Positions 31,290 through 42,773 of a DNA stretch of 49,624 nt are shown here, in pieces. The notes beneath the pieces were generated by a model. That model made no database searches and was not told the DNA's origin. It saw only the letters and a list, made by a program, of their open reading frames with translations. How positions within the stretch are numbered: position 1 is the stretch's first letter; each line of letters opens with the position of its first letter. A program made the translations under genes and the position numbers. Source of the DNA: Gamarada debralockiae (lineage: Eukaryota > Ascomycota > Leotiomycetes > Helotiales > Hyphodiscaceae); contig NXFV01000651.1 of NCBI GenBank assembly GCA_002803225.1, positions 1 through 49,624 of the forward strand, read 5' to 3'.

Positions 31290-33072
31290 ATGTCCTGGTC
31301 TTCGCGACGAGCAACTCTACCACCTAATCCGACATTCCAAGATGAGAAAATTATCATCTTCCTCGGCGTGACAGGCTCGGGGAAAAGCTCGTTCATCAGA
31401 GCCATCACCAAACAGAACGATGTCGAGGTGGGACATGGGCTGTGTTCAGGTTTGCTTCCCGGATTGAGAAGATCTCTTACGATTCATTGAACTGACTAGA
31501 ATGCCAGCCACGGAGACGGTGCGAGCTTATCATACCTCCATTGGTTCCATCAAATTCACGCTTGTTGATACACCCGGATTTAATGATACATTTCGCGACG
31601 ATGAAGAGATTCTGAAGGAGATAACCAACTGGCTGGCGTCTACATATCAGCAAGGGAAAAAGATCACAGGCGTCATTTATTTGCATCCTATCAACCAACC
31701 TCGCATGGAAGGCTCTGCTCTTCTGAATCTGGCGGTGATGCAGAAGCTATGTGGGTCGGAAACATTCGAAAATGTGGTTCTTGCAAGTACGTTTTGGGAC
31801 CTTGTCGACGAAGCCTCAGGCGTTCGAAGAGAAAACGAGCTTTGTCGAACACCGCAGTTTTGGGGAGGAATGAAAAGGAACGGATCTAAGGTTACCAGGA
31901 TCAAAGATTACGCCCAGTCAAAGGATATTCTTCTACAGCTGGCTTGGAAACCCGAAGTTGCATTGCAAATTCAGATAGAAATGGTGGAGGACGAAAAAGA
32001 ACTGTCAGTCACAGCCGCAGGCCAAAAACTGAACCAAGAGTGGATAAGGCTTCATGAAGAGCATCAACAGCAAAAGAGCGTTATAGAGGATCGTGCCAAA
32101 GCAGAGTTGAAAAGTCGAGAAGGACAGAACAAGCGTAAATTGGCTGAACAGCTCGCCCGTCAAAAGGCGGCCTACCAACTTCAGAAACAGCTTGTCGAAG
32201 ATAAACAACGAACCGAGCAGCTACTTCAACAGGTGAAGCTTGAAGAAAGGAAACGGCTTGCGAGAGAAGCGGAGCGAGAAGCAGAGAAGGAAAGACAGAA
32301 GCTGAGAGCTATCCAGCAACAGAAAGAAATGCTTGCTAAAGAACGAAGAAAATTTGAAGCTGCGCTGAAAGAAAAGGAGGAAAGGGAGAAAAAACGGCGA
32401 GAAGCCATTGCGAAGAACGTGCTCGCAGCTAGATACCGATCAGAGCTGAGGATCCAGCGCCAAATATTTTTTGAGGCACTTTCAAAACGGACTGTGTGGG
32501 CACATACTTTCACCTTCGAGCAGCAGGCGCCGGAATTTATAAATTGGTGTGACAGGTGCTGTCACCTCATTAAATTCGGCGGATACTATCGTACGTGTTA
32601 ATTGTTTCCTCTTCCGTTGAGTTGCACGAAAATCTTGTGGAACTTTCGCAACTAAAGAACATGCAGAATGCTATACATGCGTCTTGCAGATTTGCGAATC
32701 ATGCTGGGAACAAGGCGATCGCTGCGCAGATGATAATCAGGACCACAGAGTCGTGAGATCTCCTCGAAGAGCTCAGCCATCTAACTGTTGCACCAGACTG
32801 AAGCAAAGTGCCGAATCTCTGCTTTGCGATCGATATGGCTGCGGGAAAGTTATAAGAGGACTTCACTTTCGTAAGTACAAGCTTGTCTCTAATGCCGTTC
32901 TGAGATGCCACATATTGATCAAAGTTGCATATTTCTAGATTGTTGCCATTGTCTGTACGGCGAGTGCGACATCTGCCTAGAGTGTATTATTTTGGGGTTT
33001 ACCTGCTCTGGGAATCATAAATTGCATCCAACAGTCAATTGGCCCAAGCAAACGGCTCTGCCAAACAGCTGA
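31290..33072 (+). CDS. AIG1/GIMAP-like P-loop GTPase with coiled coil and tandem ZZ-like zinc modules
   Basis: There are four exons: 31290-31449, 31508-32590, 32667-32870 and 32939-33072; phases join into 526 residues. The G domain has G1 GVTGSGKSS (about residues 26-34), G3 DTPGFND and a G4-like STFWDL, close to the divergent neighbour. A charged Gln/Glu/Lys/Arg coiled coil of about 180 residues follows. The C-terminus carries two cysteine-rich modules: CDRC...CYTC...CESC...C...H and CDRYGC...CCHC...CDIC...CSGNH, spaced like ZZ-type zinc fingers but lacking the canonical D-Y-D-L centre. The introns fall within this C-terminal part. The protein probably oligomerises through the coiled coil on GTP binding and uses the zinc modules to bind a partner; this is inference. 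No lesion was seen. Confidence 0.9.
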
Positions 33073-33137
33073 TATTTGGGAGGGTCTTCCATGAGGTCGA
33101 AAAAGTAATATTATGTATCTATTGGGAGTAAAAGGAC

Positions 33138-33290
33138 ATGGGTGTCTCGAAGTGGTTATATAGTGATATTGAGAAGCCGCTGGCTTTGCTGAATGACGCG
33201 ACGGAGAATGCGTTGAGTGGGTTGAATTGTCCGTAGTTGGAGAGTATTGATGCGGAGCAGTTTGGAGATGGGGTGGGGGGCTTTGTATGA
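33138..33290 (+). pseudogene. possible C-terminal relic of a haem-thiolate peroxidase
   Basis: A frame from 33138 reads EKPLALLNDATENALSGLNC, then a stop, then LESIDAEQF. The pattern gCPqL.sid..qF resembles the C-terminus of chloroperoxidase-like (peroxidase family 2) proteins. The haem-ligand PCP region is absent and the match is short, so this is tentative. Confidence 0.25.
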
Positions 33291-33411
33291 AGTGTGGAAG
33301 TGGATCTTCACGAACGGAATTGGAAGAGTCGTCGGATGCGTTGATATCGATGTGGGGTGTTCAGCTCACTTACGTAAAAGGACTATTATTGCGGCTCAGG
33401 GGGAGATATCC

Positions 33412-33566
33412 GTTGGTTGGAATTGCCTAATCAGGTATAGCCTGTATTTTCCCCTGTTTTGTGATAAAAGAGAGCTCTTCCCCTCCTTGTATTTCAGCTC
33501 CTTAGATATCAGCTAGGTCTAGAAATGCCACTCTATTTCGCCCCCAAAATACAGCTCAACTGACAC
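33412..33566. repeat. solo copy of the end repeat of the 24791-25675 element
   Basis: About 155 bp from gttggttggaattgcctaat to cagctcaactgacac match 24792-24949 in the same orientation at high identity by eye, including tatagcctgtattttcccct, gctcttcccctcctt and cctagaaatgccact-type blocks. The copy stops within what are the last codons of the small ORF in the complete element, so it is a truncated or solo end. Confidence 0.7.
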
Positions 33567-34470
33567 GAGGAGATGGTACAATTCTGTGAAGGAAGTTCCT
33601 GATCTTACGCATATGTGGAATGCGTGAAGGTTGGGAGATCCATAGCTCTCCTGTCCCGAGATGAGGAAGACGAACATCTCCGGATGCTTTGAACATGTTA
33701 AAAAGAAAGGAAGGAAAAGTTGGGTCTTTATAGTGAATCAATCGCCCTTGCACCAGAAAACCAGCTGCTTTTCTGCTCCAAGTTAGCAGTGCCTACTTCG
33801 ATGGTGGGAGAAGTTACCTACATGGGACTACGCCAGAAGTGTTCTTTGTTGGCCTTGAAAGAAGACTCAGCTTCCTCAATAACCCCATCTACCTAGCTTG
33901 AGGGCGAGATTCCTGTGCTACGGTGAGTGAAAATCCTGACAGTTAGCGCATGAGGCGCTTTCGGTGCTCGCTCGGCCAACATAATCGCGCGAGGAGGAAG
34001 CTGTATCGATGTTTAAAAAGGTTATCAGAAGTCCAGTCGGACGCATGATATGGCCTATGAATTCGTAACCCGATTTCCATCAACCCTTGTCGCGCCATTT
34101 TAGGGACCGGCGGTGTCATGAGATGGATCTTCAACAAAAGAAATCAATCATAGTGGTGGGTGGCCCTCAATCAGTTGTGGTGCAGATCCCTGTAAGCTTA
34201 CTGCAGGTACGACCGGATTCGCTCCGTCACCGCTTTGGTTCTGCCACCCGTCGACAAGATAGAACTTCTTTTTGGCCACGAGGAAAACCGACCATTTGTC
34301 TTCCATCAGGACCAATCCCACCAAGGCCCCCACCACCATTCTAACGACACGCATCATAGAAGCGAACTGCGCAATTGAAATGTCACCACGATTGTCACCG
34401 ATTACGTGTTGATTGCTTTCACCGCGACTCGGGAACTGCAGGACTCATTGATCCTCACTCCGCAAACACT
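33567..34470. other. intergenic, no supported gene
   Basis: Short frames on both strands (for example 34087-34344 plus) have no recognisable domain. The right part is likely the promoter of the SET-domain gene. Confidence 0.4.
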
Positions 34471-36670
34471 ATGTCGAGTCCACGCAACAAACCCCTGGGC
34501 TCTTTGTCTAAGCACCTGGAGCAAAAGGGCTGCCTCTATCAATGCGAAAACGATTTGACATTCCTAGAATGTGCCCCGGGAGGGAAGAACCACATTCTCG
34601 TGGTTGTAGAAGAAGAGTCGGGAGAGAAAAGGAATACACAGTAGTGAGTTCCTCACGTTTTAACACTTGAACTGCCCTAACAATCGTTGGGTTTAGGCCA
34701 TCTATGAAGAATCGCCTCAGCCAGGCAGCCCCGCAGGAGTCCCCAGTGCGGAAACCTCAGCCGGCGAACCAATGCCTCCGCTGAGACGAACTTCCGAACG
34801 CGAAAAAACCACCATCACCACATCCGCGATCCCAAGCAACCGCGGGTCATAAAAGCGGGGTGCGTCGGGAAGCTCAGCTCGCGTTTCTGCGAAGAGGCAG
34901 CGAACTTCTAACAATGGAGCTATCGCCGTCACCACATCCGGGGCGAAGACATCCACACGCGTGCCCCTTCACCGCCTTGATACCAATACTCGAACGGCTC
35001 GTGTATTTCCAACGCTGATGCCAAAGTCAAAGCCATCTCTCAGTATAGCGCCTTCTCGGACGACGCAAGAAGTTCTGACCTACGACAGCGACATTACTGA
35101 AGACGAAGATGAACAATACGACCGTCCCCTAGACCCCCGCAAGGCTAAGGGCCACTTCCGCGATGTTATGGAAGCCTTGGCATTTGTTCCTATTCCCCCT
35201 CCCGTCCAGCCAGGTACCGCAGAGCACCACTTTAACGACCCAGTACGTCTACGCCCTAGCAAAGCAAATGCACAATCAGCTGAAAGGGAGGGGAAAATGG
35301 AAAAGATAGCGGACATTGCGAAGCGCAAGAAACAATTGGATGAGCAAGATATCTACAAGAGGCTATCGTTGATGAGTCTCTGCATTGGTTTCGCTCGTTT
35401 CATGTGGGAGATTTACGGGAGAAGGGTCAAACTTACAATCCTAATCCGAAACGACCGACTAGACAGAAAAAAAAGAAGTATGGTGACTGGGATATTGACA
35501 AAGATGACTTGACTGCAGCCCTCGATGCTATTCTCCAGGTCGACCCTCAGAGAGTACACAAAGCAGATGCTAAGCGTTTTATGAAAGAGATACACAAGGG
35601 ACAAGAGACCCAATTGCCCGGGAATTATAAAATGAGACGTGAGGCTCTAGAAATGTGGTATGTCCTCTTTGCAACACCTGCCAAGTATGTAGTCAGTCTG
35701 CTAATTCTATATGAAAGGCGTCTTGGAAGAAAGCTGTGCCTGTTCAAAGAGTACGCCGGGGATGCTGCTCTCCTGTGTCTAATTCTAGGCCCCCTTCTAT
35801 TCCCCAGTACTCAGTAAGAGAGCGATTTGGTCGCGGTCCGCTTTGTCATAAGGACTTTATTAAAGGCCATATGAAGATCTTTCAAGAAGATCGCCATATG
35901 TTCACCGTAATGGCTGATAGACGATGCGGTCACTGGAGATCGCTAATGGAAGGTCATGGTATCCATATCGATGTTACCCTGGACCCTCCTAAAGTTCAGC
36001 TTGGTGATAGGATCTTCCGTGGCACCTTTGATGAGGGAACAAAGACTTATAACGTCGAACTATTCTCACCGAACGAAACCAGAAATTACACTGCGAATAG
36101 GATTGTTGCAGGTGGCCTCAGTGGAACCTCTGAATGGGCAGAACACCTGAAACATAATCCTTGGTGCCGCAAACATCCATGCTGCGCTGTGTATGCGCCC
36201 AACCTACCAATACAGGTCCTCGATACAGAGATTCCAGTGCTTGGAAAGAGCCTTAGGGCAACACAGGTATGTGAAGTGTTTGCTGTGGTAGTGATGACCT
36301 CACTGACTGAATTCCAGCGTTTGAAACCGGGCAACTATGTAGCGGAACACACTGGGATTTGCAAGCCTGCGGCAGAGTGCAAAGATGATGGAGACGAGGA
36401 AGACCGAATGGAGCTCGAAATACTCGGCAAAGGCCTCCACTATATATACCAAAATAAATGGTGTAAGACGCCCCTTCCTATCATCTCACAGCCTTAGTGA
36501 CCATAAAATAGGGTGCATGCCGGATTTTTAGCAAACATTCAGACACACCAAATATCGAATGGGTGCGTAAAGTTGTTGATGGTGTCGCCCGTATATTGCT
36601 AAGGGTAAAGGAGGGCTGTGATGTCTGGCCCGGGGATGAATTAACAGTTGACTACGGTGTCTTATATTGA
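34471..36670 (+). pseudogene. SET-domain protein, frameshifted
   Basis: The likely start is the ATG at 34471 (MSSPRNKPLGSLSKHLEQKG). An intron near 34640-34700 and disordered acidic/basic segments follow, including TYDSDITEDEDEQYDRPLDP and FRDVMEALAFVPIPPPVQPG. The frame of ...DIYKRLSL must shift by one base near 35373 to continue as DESLHWFRSFHVGDLREKGQ. A second uncertain junction lies at 35655-35718. Downstream, exon to 36266, exon 36318-36460 and exon 36532-36670 splice cleanly. The SET core is EHLKHNPWCRKHPC, KPGNYVAEHTG, KHSDTPNIEW and GDELTVDYG before the stop. The Asn of the usual NHSxxPN is Lys here and there is no post-SET cysteine cluster. SET enzymes methylate lysines; this one is probably defective or divergent. 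Confidence 0.65.
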
Positions 36671-37979
36671 AAGGGCAAAGAAAAATATGTTGGACCAAGG
36701 TTCCTGTTGCACTGAGCTCCCCTTAAAAATGGTGGTTATAGATGCACTGTAGCTCGATTCATACCAGAAATGAATTCTGACCCTAACTTATCAAAAGAAT
36801 TTCGCAGGTACATGTCAAAAGATTGATAGAGGCTGAATGATGTGATGTATTGTGGAAGACGATGATTGTTGTAAGTGGGTGATGTCGTTGATTACCTACT
36901 TTGTCGAATCAGACGATATCGTGTGGTAAAATCATGTATGTATTGATATCTAAGGAGGGAAGAATTGGAGGGTTGCCAGAACCCGAGATATGTGTACGTA
37001 CACAACCGTTGCCATAGCAACAACCGAGCCATCAGACATACTTGGTCACCACTTCCTACCATTGATCCATCGGCCTCTTCTCTCCTAGAACCTCACCAGC
37101 CTCCCTCATCAAGGATAGAATTACTCCGTCTTAATCGAGGTTGTCCGATTTGCTCTCTGTAGAGCTGACTCTGTAGCATGGGTGCACCATTTGTCGCAAG
37201 CTTTCGGGCGGCCTCATCCGTCCCGGCCTTTCCGTTATGCATATCTCCTTCTAAATTGTAGCTTACTCGCCCCCAGATACAGTGCCTCGCCTTTGGCTTC
37301 CTCTGATTCTGGGCGTATCAACTGTGCAGCGCACTGTATCGGTTGTAGTTTATGGCTTGGTGTTCATCAGAGTACAGGGACGGCGAATTTGTTTGGTCGT
37401 TCCGCTTTGTCCCGCTTGGTAGGAGACGCACGGTTCCCTGGTCTGCACCATGAAGAACGAAAATATATCCTTATATTTACTTGAGAAATTTATTGAGAAT
37501 TATTTTCGTTAAGAGCCAGTATCTATATTCTCTTATTCTAATTTCTAATAATGAATTAATCTTATTATGTTTTTCACAACTTTTGCGCGTTTCTTCGAGG
37601 AAAAATGTGGCAAACGATTGTGATTGGTTGACTGCCTCTCGTCCTCAAGCATGCCACGACGTCATCTCACGCCGAGCTTTACTGTAGTACGTACGTCAAT
37701 CATTTGATAATCCCATGATTATGAATCAAATTAGTGTCTTTGAAATCAAGTGTACTAGTCACAAACCTCACTGCAGCTGAGATAGAAAAAATGAAGCGAT
37801 GTTTTGGGTTAGGAGTCGAGGTCACGAGATGGTAAGGATCGAGAAGTGGAACATGATGAGAGGTGATATTGATTATACCGCTACTTTGCTCGAAAGACAT
37901 TCTATAAAAATTAAACATCCCCACCAACGTACTCAAACACCTTCACATTACAATGCCTCTCATGATTACCCTACTTCGC
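36671..37979. other. intergenic, no supported gene
   Basis: The sequence is AT-leaning with only short frames. A 14-base tgatatctaaggag near 36944 recalls the repeat family at 24791 and 33412 but is too short to assign. The stretch 37480-37570 is especially AT-rich. Confidence 0.5.
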
Positions 37980-40374
37980 CTAACTGATAGCGAACTTCGA
38001 CCTCTTTCTCAAATTCTCTCCAAAGAAGAACAGGAGCCAAATACCAATCTGATACACGAGTTAGCACCGATCTGAACTTTTCATTCCCAGCATGGAACGC
38101 TTACCACACCCAAGAAACTCAACCCAGCCAGCAGACTGCTTCCAGGTCCAATTCCCAGATTTTCGTACAATGGTCTGCCATACAAGACGGCACCGAACGC
38201 CATCAGGGATCGACAAACGTCGTTGCTCGCGAAGAGGGAGGCGGCGTAGGGCGGGTAGGACATGGGGATGTACGTGAAGATTCCGAGAGTGACAATGAAA
38301 ACCTGCCATTTGTGTAAGCAAAGAACGAATTGTGATGGCAGGGTTAGGAGAGGTAGAATACGTACAGTTCCAGCGTATATCCCAATTCCAACAATGCTCG
38401 CCATGTAGTTAACAGAAGATCTAGCAGTCCAGCCTATCGATTCGTCAGAATCTAACGAATGTCATGGACGAGCGAGTGTTTAGCTTACCAAAAAGGAACA
38501 AACCAATAGGAGGACCAAATGTCATGATCAAGGATGGCATCAACACATCTTCCTGCTTTCCAGGTCCCTTCACTTTCATCTGCGGGATCACAACGAAGTG
38601 CAATAGGGCGAAGAACCCAGTGCCCGTGATCAGCGCCCCAACAAGCACAGTCAGGAACGCCACACCCGTCGTACCCAGATTGAACCCATAGATTGGTCCA
38701 TAAACCAGCGCGAACGCTTCGAAGAAGCTGTAATATATACCATAGATCAACGCAGTATAGACGTTCGTGAATAGGACAGCAGGATCCTTGAACATGATCT
38801 CGAAAGGCTTGATGATGGCATCGACAAAGATCTGTCGTGCAGTGAGGTGGCGACGCTTGATCTCGGAGTTGGACTGGAGGTTTGAGTTATTGGTCATTTT
38901 TCGGAGACGTCGCGCGCGGTAGAGGAGGATGGTATCGGCGGAAGTTTCGGGGAGGAAGAAGAACCAGAGGACGAAGACTGGGCCGGAAAGCCAGAGGATT
39001 TCCCAGAGGGACCATCGCCACCTGTGGGTATTGGTCAGTGTGCGTTTGGAAAGTGAACATGGGAAATGAGAACAAACCCTTTTGCTGCGACCGAGAATCC
39101 GGAGAGCAGAGGACCAAGTGCAGGTCCGCAGAATGCGGCTAAGAGAAGTTAGTTTGTGAATATTAAGCCCAGCGTGAGGAGTACACACCTGCAGCCCAAA
39201 TCGCGATAGCATATGGAATATACAGAGGATTGAACAAATCTTGCATACTCGCACCACCATTAGCAAGACAAGGGCTCCCAAAGAATCCTGTCAAGAACCT
39301 GAGAACAAGAAGACCTCCCACGTTGTCGACCAAAGCTGTTGGAACACAGAGGATAACGTAGATCACGAAGGTGCCAACATATGGCACATTGCGTCCGAAG
39401 ATAGGGATCTCAGACATCGGAGACCAAAGGAGAGGTCCAAGTCCATCTAGGGTGATCAGATGCTGCTGGAAAGAGAAGGGGAGAGGAGACTTACATCCCA
39501 AGACGTACATGCTCAGGCCTAGAGCAGCTTTTGTATTCCCTACACCAAAATGCGCCATCACTCCACTTGCAGAATGTCAGTCTCCTCTCGTGCTCATTGG
39601 GAGAGGAACACTTACGGCTCACTGCTTGTGTAGATGGACGACGCCATGTACACAGCGAAGGTATAAAGATCGATCTGCCCAGCGACAAAGGCTTTCTTCC
39701 CCACTGACCAGTTCATTGGGTTTGCCGGGTCGTCAGTGGTATACCAGTCTACTAGGATGGTACCTGTAGTGGTTCTGACTGGTACAATTGGCTGCGATCG
39801 AGCTCTCCCGAGGCTGTTTGCATCTGCATTACCTTGAGCTGCTGAGGCCCGCGTGCTTGCGTTGTAGAGACCAGCGGGATCTTCGTTTCTTGCTGCCTTC
39901 TCGATATCTGCTGCATCGCTGACTCCTAAATCTCATTTTAGTAAGTAGATGAGGAAGTTGTGATTGGGAGTATACTCACCCTCGTCATTTGGAGGTAGAC
40001 TCGAGGGACTTGAAATGGGGTCGAATGTTGTTGACGAGGCATCATCGTCCTCGATTTTCTTCTCATTGTTTCCTTTTTCTTCGTCTTCTAGTCAAGAGAG
40101 TGTTAATAGTTGGTCATCAAGACTAAGTGAAGTTCTACGTACCATTGGAGGCTGGTGTTCCACTTGCGTGATGGCCTTCTAATACACCGCCTGGCGCCGT
40201 ATCTTGAACAGCACTCTCGGACTCATCTCGAGGATGAGGTGGCTGTGAAGCATTGCCATAGTATTTGACGAACTCAAAATCCGCTCTCTCCTCCGGATAG
40301 GAAAAATACTTGTTGCTTGTCGCTAGACGCATAAGTTGACCAAAGGTCGAGTCTCGAACAATATCCCAAACCAT
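37980..40374 (-). CDS. MFS transporter, DHA1 polyamine-exporter-type
   Basis: There are ten exons: 40374-40143, 40087-39980, 39925-39616, 39565-39495, 39446-39189, 39138-39078, 39021-38489, 38433-38366, 38302-38105 and 38048-37980. All are GT-AG and join into 635 residues. A hydrophilic N-terminal region of over 130 residues (acidic, Ser-rich) precedes TDDPANPMNWSVGKKAFVAG, the usual entry to helix 1. Later marks are YGLGPLLWSPMSEIPIFGR, FFGSPCLANGGASMQDLF, FCGPALGPLLSGF, WRWSLWEILWLSG and PETSADTILLYRARRLRK. The last small exon restores the standard tail GIWLLFFFGENLRKRSKFAI; without that splice the protein would end early. It should be a plasma-membrane proton antiporter for polyamines or drugs. 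It is intact. Confidence 0.92.
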
Positions 40375-41783
40375 GGTATCAAAAGTGAAGCAAAATAGTC
40401 AACGAAAAGAGCTCTGAGAATGCAACTCGAGAACGGCACAAGGGGGGATAAGGTATCATTTGAACTTTTTTCAAAAAAGTAAAAATATAAGAAATTAATT
40501 ATTAATTACTCGCTTCGATATCCTAACTACAGGCTATCGACTCATTCGGCCCTGTGAGCGATCCGTAGGCCGAGTTCAACGCTCAAGCGTCTCGCGCGAA
40601 GAGCGAATGCCAAGCTCAGAAGGAGGAATTGACGGCCTTGCTGACTTCGTGGCTGACATCGAGTCGAGTCACCAAGTCAAGCTCATCTCACACCCTTATC
40701 ACGAAGATGTGCGGGGGGTTTTAGGCTCATAGAGCCCCAGTTTATGACGAATGTGTTCGGTAAGACATGTGATTAGTCTGTATATCCGTCTTTCACCAGT
40801 GGGTGACACTACTCGTGACGGCCGGAAATTCTTCAAACGAAAACAAAACTCTCAACTTTCGAAATAAACAATTAAGATGTTTATGTGATTTGTACTGCCG
40901 ATAGTGCAGAATCGCATAGTTAACTTAATTTTTCTTCAAAAAGAAGTTGTGGTGAGATACGGTCTTTCCAAAGTTTCTGATCCGTCACGAATTCTGACAC
41001 ACCAGACACTCAGGAATTGCTGAGTAATCGAGGGAGCTAAGGAAAACTCTATCATCATCATCATCATCAGAGAATATCATCAACAACTGCTGCTGAGACT
41101 TCTGCCTGACAGTCTTAAGGCTGTCAGTGTAAGCAAGTAGTTCTGGACTCCTGGAGATTGCGGTGATAAGGAGGCTCCTACCTTGTAAAATGCGGAGTGG
41201 ATTCTAAATGTGGCAAGGAGCGAGGTGCTGTCCGTGAGGCTCTTGCTATGATTCGCGACGAGTGCTATATCCGATCGGCTTGATTACCAGCAACTCGGAA
41301 TTTGAAGTGGTCGCGAGTGCCGGATGACTCTGAATCATTGGCTATTGGGAAGTTAGAACCCTGGAAAGTATACGTACTTTCCGCCTTGTCGGCGGAAGAA
41401 GTGAGACACATAGGCGAGGGAGCCGAAAGAGAGGGTGTCAGATTTATGGCTTAGTGGGGCAGGGCAGGGTCACGTGGACACTAGTAAAAGAGCTTCTTGG
41501 AAGTGATCTTTCAGGTGTACTTTTCTTAATTCTTATTCCGGTTTTACCGTTGGTAGAGCCTGTATATATAGAGCTCTGTACAGCTCGTACATATGTACCT
41601 TACGGACGAGTCTACGGAGCCTTCAGATATCGGGTCCGATCAGTACTAGAGATACCGATATTTCAGGCAATGTTCCTGACATCTCGGTTCGTTTTCTTAA
41701 AACCACGCGGAATATATAAAATCAAATGGCCGAAGTCAGGCCACATGGGATAGTTCTAGAACCCATTTTGTTTTACTTACGGT
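40375..41783. other. promoter side of the MFS gene; no supported gene
   Basis: A short AT-rich patch (40465-40510, attaattattaatt) and the microsatellite atcatcatcatcatcatc (about 41050-41068) are the only structures seen. The plus-strand frame 41454-41753 has no recognisable domain. Confidence 0.45.
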
Positions 41784-41880
41784 AATAGTTATCATGCCAT
41801 GGCTGAAAACCCGTCCGACTCTGACGACTCCCCTCATGCTCGGAAGGCGTTTTTGTTGGTTGGGTTATCATACCATATTA

Positions 41881-41978
41881 CAGCCTTCCTCGCTCAAAGC
41901 GCTATCACGAGATTTGATAACACCACACGCCACAGGCCAAACCAAGGGCCTTGACCAGTCAGGACTCTCCAAACAAAG
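41881..41978. mobile_element. truncated MITE copy next to the full element
   Basis: From cagccttcctcgctcaaagc to cagtcaggactctccaaac this stretch aligns with the reverse complement of the right half of the element at 41981-42172 (shared blocks include aaagcgc.atcac, ataacaccac, ccag/gtcagtcag and actctccaaa). It is preceded by TA. Only half of an element is present. Confidence 0.55.
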
Positions 41979-41980
41979 TA

Positions 41981-42172
41981 CAGTACTCCCCCCCTTTTGA
42001 ATAAAGCGCAATAACCAGTTGGATAACACGCCAAGATCTCGTCAACGGCCCCGAATAGGGAATATCAGGTGATTTGGAGAGTTCTGACTGACCAGAAGCT
42101 CTTGCCTTGGTCTGTGCACATGTGGTGTTATGCAACTGGTGATTGCGCTTTATCCAAGGGGGGATAGTACTG
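41981..42172. mobile_element. Tc1/mariner-type MITE with TA target duplications
   Basis: The 192-bp unit starts cagtactcccccc and ends ggggggatagtactg, with terminal inverted repeats of about 48 bp (cagtact..cccccctt..gataaagcgcaat.accagttg.ataacac and its reverse complement). It is flanked on both sides by TA (41979-41980 and 42173-42174), the target of Tc1/mariner/pogo transposases. It has no coding capacity, so it would depend on a transposase elsewhere. Confidence 0.75.
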
Positions 42173-42371
42173 TAGTTGAAAACCGCGCATTTTCAGAAGA
42201 CGTGTTGGTGTGTGATTATCATGCTATAGTTATCATGCCATAGTTGAAAGCCCGCCATACAGTCCTGTACTATATATCCTACTGTACTGTCGCTGACGCA
42301 CAAAGATCAAGAATACCAAAGCAACTCCATGGGACTCTTAAGGTGCACGGCGAAGGTCAACGGATATATCC

Positions 42372-42773
42372 ATGGCCCCAGGGAACAGAAGCAGACCCTC
42401 CGAATCAAACGCAGCCGAGAACGACACATTCACAAAGACGCATCTCTTAGACAATGAGATTGGAATAGAGAAAAAGCCATCTGCGTGTTACGAGGGCACT
42501 GCATTCATTACAGAGAGCGAAGATAAGCATCTACATGCTGAGCTCTGCGCGCTGAAGGATCTTCTGCCAAATGATATCGCAGAGAGAGACACTACACAAA
42601 GCCTTCGATATGAAGAAGTCGACTCGACAGGTCACCAAAGTACGAACTACATCGACTTGCAAAACCAAATAGACACCCTGTCAAATACAATCCGATATAT
42701 ACGGTATCTCCAACTCAAGGTAGTGTACTTGCGCTGGAAGAACAAAGCTCTTGCGGCCAAAGTAAGTGCCTAG
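42372..42773 (+). CDS. hypothetical coiled-coil protein
   Basis: The ATG at 42372 opens 133 codons. The N-terminal half is polar; the C-terminal half is a probable coiled coil (YIDLQNQIDTLSNTIRYIRY, VYLRWKNKALAAK). The final AAA is followed by gtaagtgcctag, a good donor, so the gene may continue in a downstream exon, but I could not find a convincing one. I recognise no family; a shortened bZIP or basic-region protein is possible, but no basic region is visible. Confidence is modest because the flanks are repeat-rich. Confidence 0.4.
   Translation: MAPGNRSRPSESNAAENDTFTKTHLLDNEIGIEKKPSACYEGTAFITESEDKHLHAELCALKDLLPNDIAERDTTQSLRYEEVDSTGHQSTNYIDLQNQIDTLSNTIRYIRYLQLKVVYLRWKNKALAAKVSA

Larger units (their letters stand above)
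41784..42254. repeat. direct repeat pair flanking a MITE cluster
   Basis: The 29-30-bp sequence atagttatcatgccat(g/a)g(c/t)tgaaa.cccg occurs at about 41784-41813 and again at 42226-42254 in the same orientation. Two MITE copies lie between them. The pair may be a remnant tandem duplication of the insertion site. Confidence 0.5.

Noticed and set aside
32005..32513. Minus-strand ORFs rich in Phe/Ser/Leu
   Set aside because: Antisense to the coiled-coil region of the intact GTPase.
36941..36965. Short match to the repeat at 24791 and 33412 (tgatatctaaggag)
   Set aside because: Only about 14 bases match; too short to call a copy.
41050..41068. atcatcatc microsatellite as a CRISPR-like or regulatory array
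   Set aside because: Simple trinucleotide repeat without spacers; no further structure.
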